This document shows positions 46,177-47,280 of a stretch of 47,280 bases of DNA, piece after piece (position 1 is the stretch's first letter; the number at the start of each line of letters is the position of its first letter). The DNA lies in the NCBI GenBank assembly GCA_019509985.1, contig JAEKLF010000059.1, positions 1 to 47,280 of the forward strand. Reading direction: 5' to 3'. The notes under the pieces are model-generated. The model searched no databases and was not told the DNA's origin. It saw only the letters and a list, made by a program, of their open reading frames with translations. The DNA comes from Burkholderiales bacterium. GTDB taxonomy: Bacteria > Pseudomonadota > Gammaproteobacteria > Burkholderiales > Burkholderiaceae_C. The position numbers were made by a program, and so were the translations under genes.

Positions 46177-47280
46177 TTAGTTGCCCTGGTTGTCCAGCTT
46201 GGCGCGCAGCAGGGCGCCCAGGCTGGTCGTGCCGGCGTTCTCACGCTCGCTCGACTGGCTCAGGCGCTGCATGGCTTCCTGGTTGTCGGCGTTGTCCTTG
46301 GCCTTGATCGACAGCTGGATGTTGCGGGTCTTGCGGTCGATGTTGACGATGACGGCGGTGACTTCGTCGCCTTCCTTCAGCACGTTGCGGGCGTCTTCCA
46401 CGCGGTCGCGGGAGATTTCCGATGCGCGCAGGTAGGCCATCACGCCGTCAGCCAGCTCGATCTCGGCGCCGCGCGGGTCGACGGTCTTGACCTTGCCGGT
46501 CACCGAAGCGCCACGGTCATTGATCGTGGTGAAGGCGGTGAACGGGTCGCTGTCCAGCTGCTTGATGCCCAGCGAGATGCGCTCGCGCTCGACGTCCACG
46601 GCCAGCACCACGGCTTCGACTTCCTGGCCCTTCTTGAAGTTGCGCACGGCAGCTTCGCCCGTCTCGTCCCAGCTCAGGTCGGACAGGTGCACCAGGCCGT
46701 CGATGCCCTGGGCCAGGCCCACGAACACGCCGAAGTCGGTGATCGACTTGACCGGGCCCTTGACCTTGTCGCCGCGCTTGACGTTCTCGGCGAACTCTTC
46801 CCACGGGTTGGCTTTGCACTGCTTCATGCCCAGGCTGATGCGGCGCTTGTCTTCGTCGATTTCCAGGACCATGACTTCGACTTCGTCGCCCAGCGAGACC
46901 AGCTTGCTGGGGGCGATGTTCTTGTTGGTCCAGTCCATCTCAGACACGTGCACCAGGCCTTCGATGCCCGGCTCGATCTCGACGAACGCGCCGTAGTCGG
47001 CGATGTTCGTGACCTTGCCGAACAGGCGCGTGCCGGTCGGTTAGCGGCGGGCCACGCCGAACCACGGGTCGTCGCCCAGCTGCTTGATGCCCAGCGAGAC
47101 GCGCTTCCTCTCGGCGTCGAACTTCAGGACCTTGGCGGTCAGTTCCTGGCCAACCGTCACGACTTCGCTCGGGTGACGGACACGGCGCCATGCCATGTCG
47201 GTGATGTGCAGCAGGCCGTCGATGCCGCCGAGGTCCACGAACGCACCGTATTCGGTGATGTTCTTGACCACGCCGTTGAC
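46177..47280 (-). CDS. rpsA: 30S ribosomal protein S1, 3' part, interrupted by an in-frame TAA
   Basis: The minus strand from 47280 to the stop at 46177 encodes several S1 (OB-fold) repeats: [20 protein letters not shown], then [20 protein letters not shown], then [20 protein letters not shown], and a last repeat [21 protein letters not shown]1 binds mRNA on the small ribosomal subunit and is essential. The 5' part lies outside the window. At 47043-47041 the frame has TAA between GVARR and [10 protein letters not shown], where S1 homologues have Tyr (TAC). The frame is unchanged on either side, so it is a single-base nonsense change or a base-call error. An internal ATG at 46953 gives only a 258-residue fragment. 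Confidence 0.9.
47041..47043 (-). other. In-frame stop codon inside rpsA
   Basis: TAA on the minus strand (TTA on the plus strand), in the same frame as both flanking S1 segments (47043 and 46953 fall in the same codon phase). The expected codon from conserved RRYPxGTRLFGK in S1 proteins is TAC or TAT. Confidence 0.85.

Overview
The window is GC-rich and densely coded, with genes on both strands and many 1-, 4- or 8-base overlaps. Several things point to a betaproteobacterium of the order Burkholderiales, probably the Rubrivivax/Roseateles/Leptothrix group: the gene order rpsA-ihfB-lapA-lapB, a split rfaE (separate kinase and adenylyltransferase genes) in an ADP-heptose operon, a KdoO-type Kdo hydroxylase, and short C-rich/G-rich palindromes of a kind common in that order. 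The placement is an inference from gene content. I saw no tRNA, rRNA, CRISPR array, transposase or prophage gene, and no gene-free stretch longer than about 210 bases.

Layout. 1-9433: a type II NADH dehydrogenase-like flavoprotein (cut by the window edge), a LysR regulator, and a leftward run with a polar/basic amino acid ABC importer (two binding proteins, two permeases, one ATPase), an aspartoacylase/succinylglutamate desuccinylase-like enzyme, an alpha/beta hydrolase and TrhO. 9459-21277: a 12-kb signalling island. Three genes run left (two hybrid histidine kinases, one HD-GYP c-di-GMP phosphodiesterase response regulator). Three run right (a REC-kinase protein lacking its phosphoacceptor histidine, a membrane-anchored UrtA/AmiC-like binding protein, and a 1281-residue hybrid kinase). 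21264-28138: an iron-linked region. A leftward operon (di-haem peroxidase-like lipoprotein, porin, FMN_bind protein, ApbE flavin transferase, small b-type-cytochrome-like membrane protein) is divergent from feoA-feoB, and a Fur-box-like palindrome lies at each end of the shared promoter region. 28151-34179: cyclophilin, dnaE, patatin-like phospholipase. 34184-43986: envelope functions, with a helix-hairpin-helix protein, an MsbA-like exporter, two tandem family 9 glycosyltransferases, a family 4 glycosyltransferase, gmhB, rfaE2, rfaE1, gmhA, kdoO and another glycosyltransferase. 44158-47280: lapB, lapA, ihfB and the 3' part of rpsA.

The strongest unexplained signals are these. (1) A repeated element of about 135 bp occurs in three copies (3472-3607, 44023-44149, 45632-45768). 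Each has the same three-hairpin geometry with covarying base pairs. Each lies directly after the stop codon of one leftward gene and about 40 bases before the next start. (2) The Fur-linked FMN_bind/ApbE/di-haem/porin/b-cytochrome operon opposite feoAB may be an extracytoplasmic electron-transfer system serving iron acquisition. (3) The signalling island contains a pseudo-kinase and two degenerate receiver domains. (4) An in-frame TAA replaces a conserved tyrosine codon in the essential gene rpsA.
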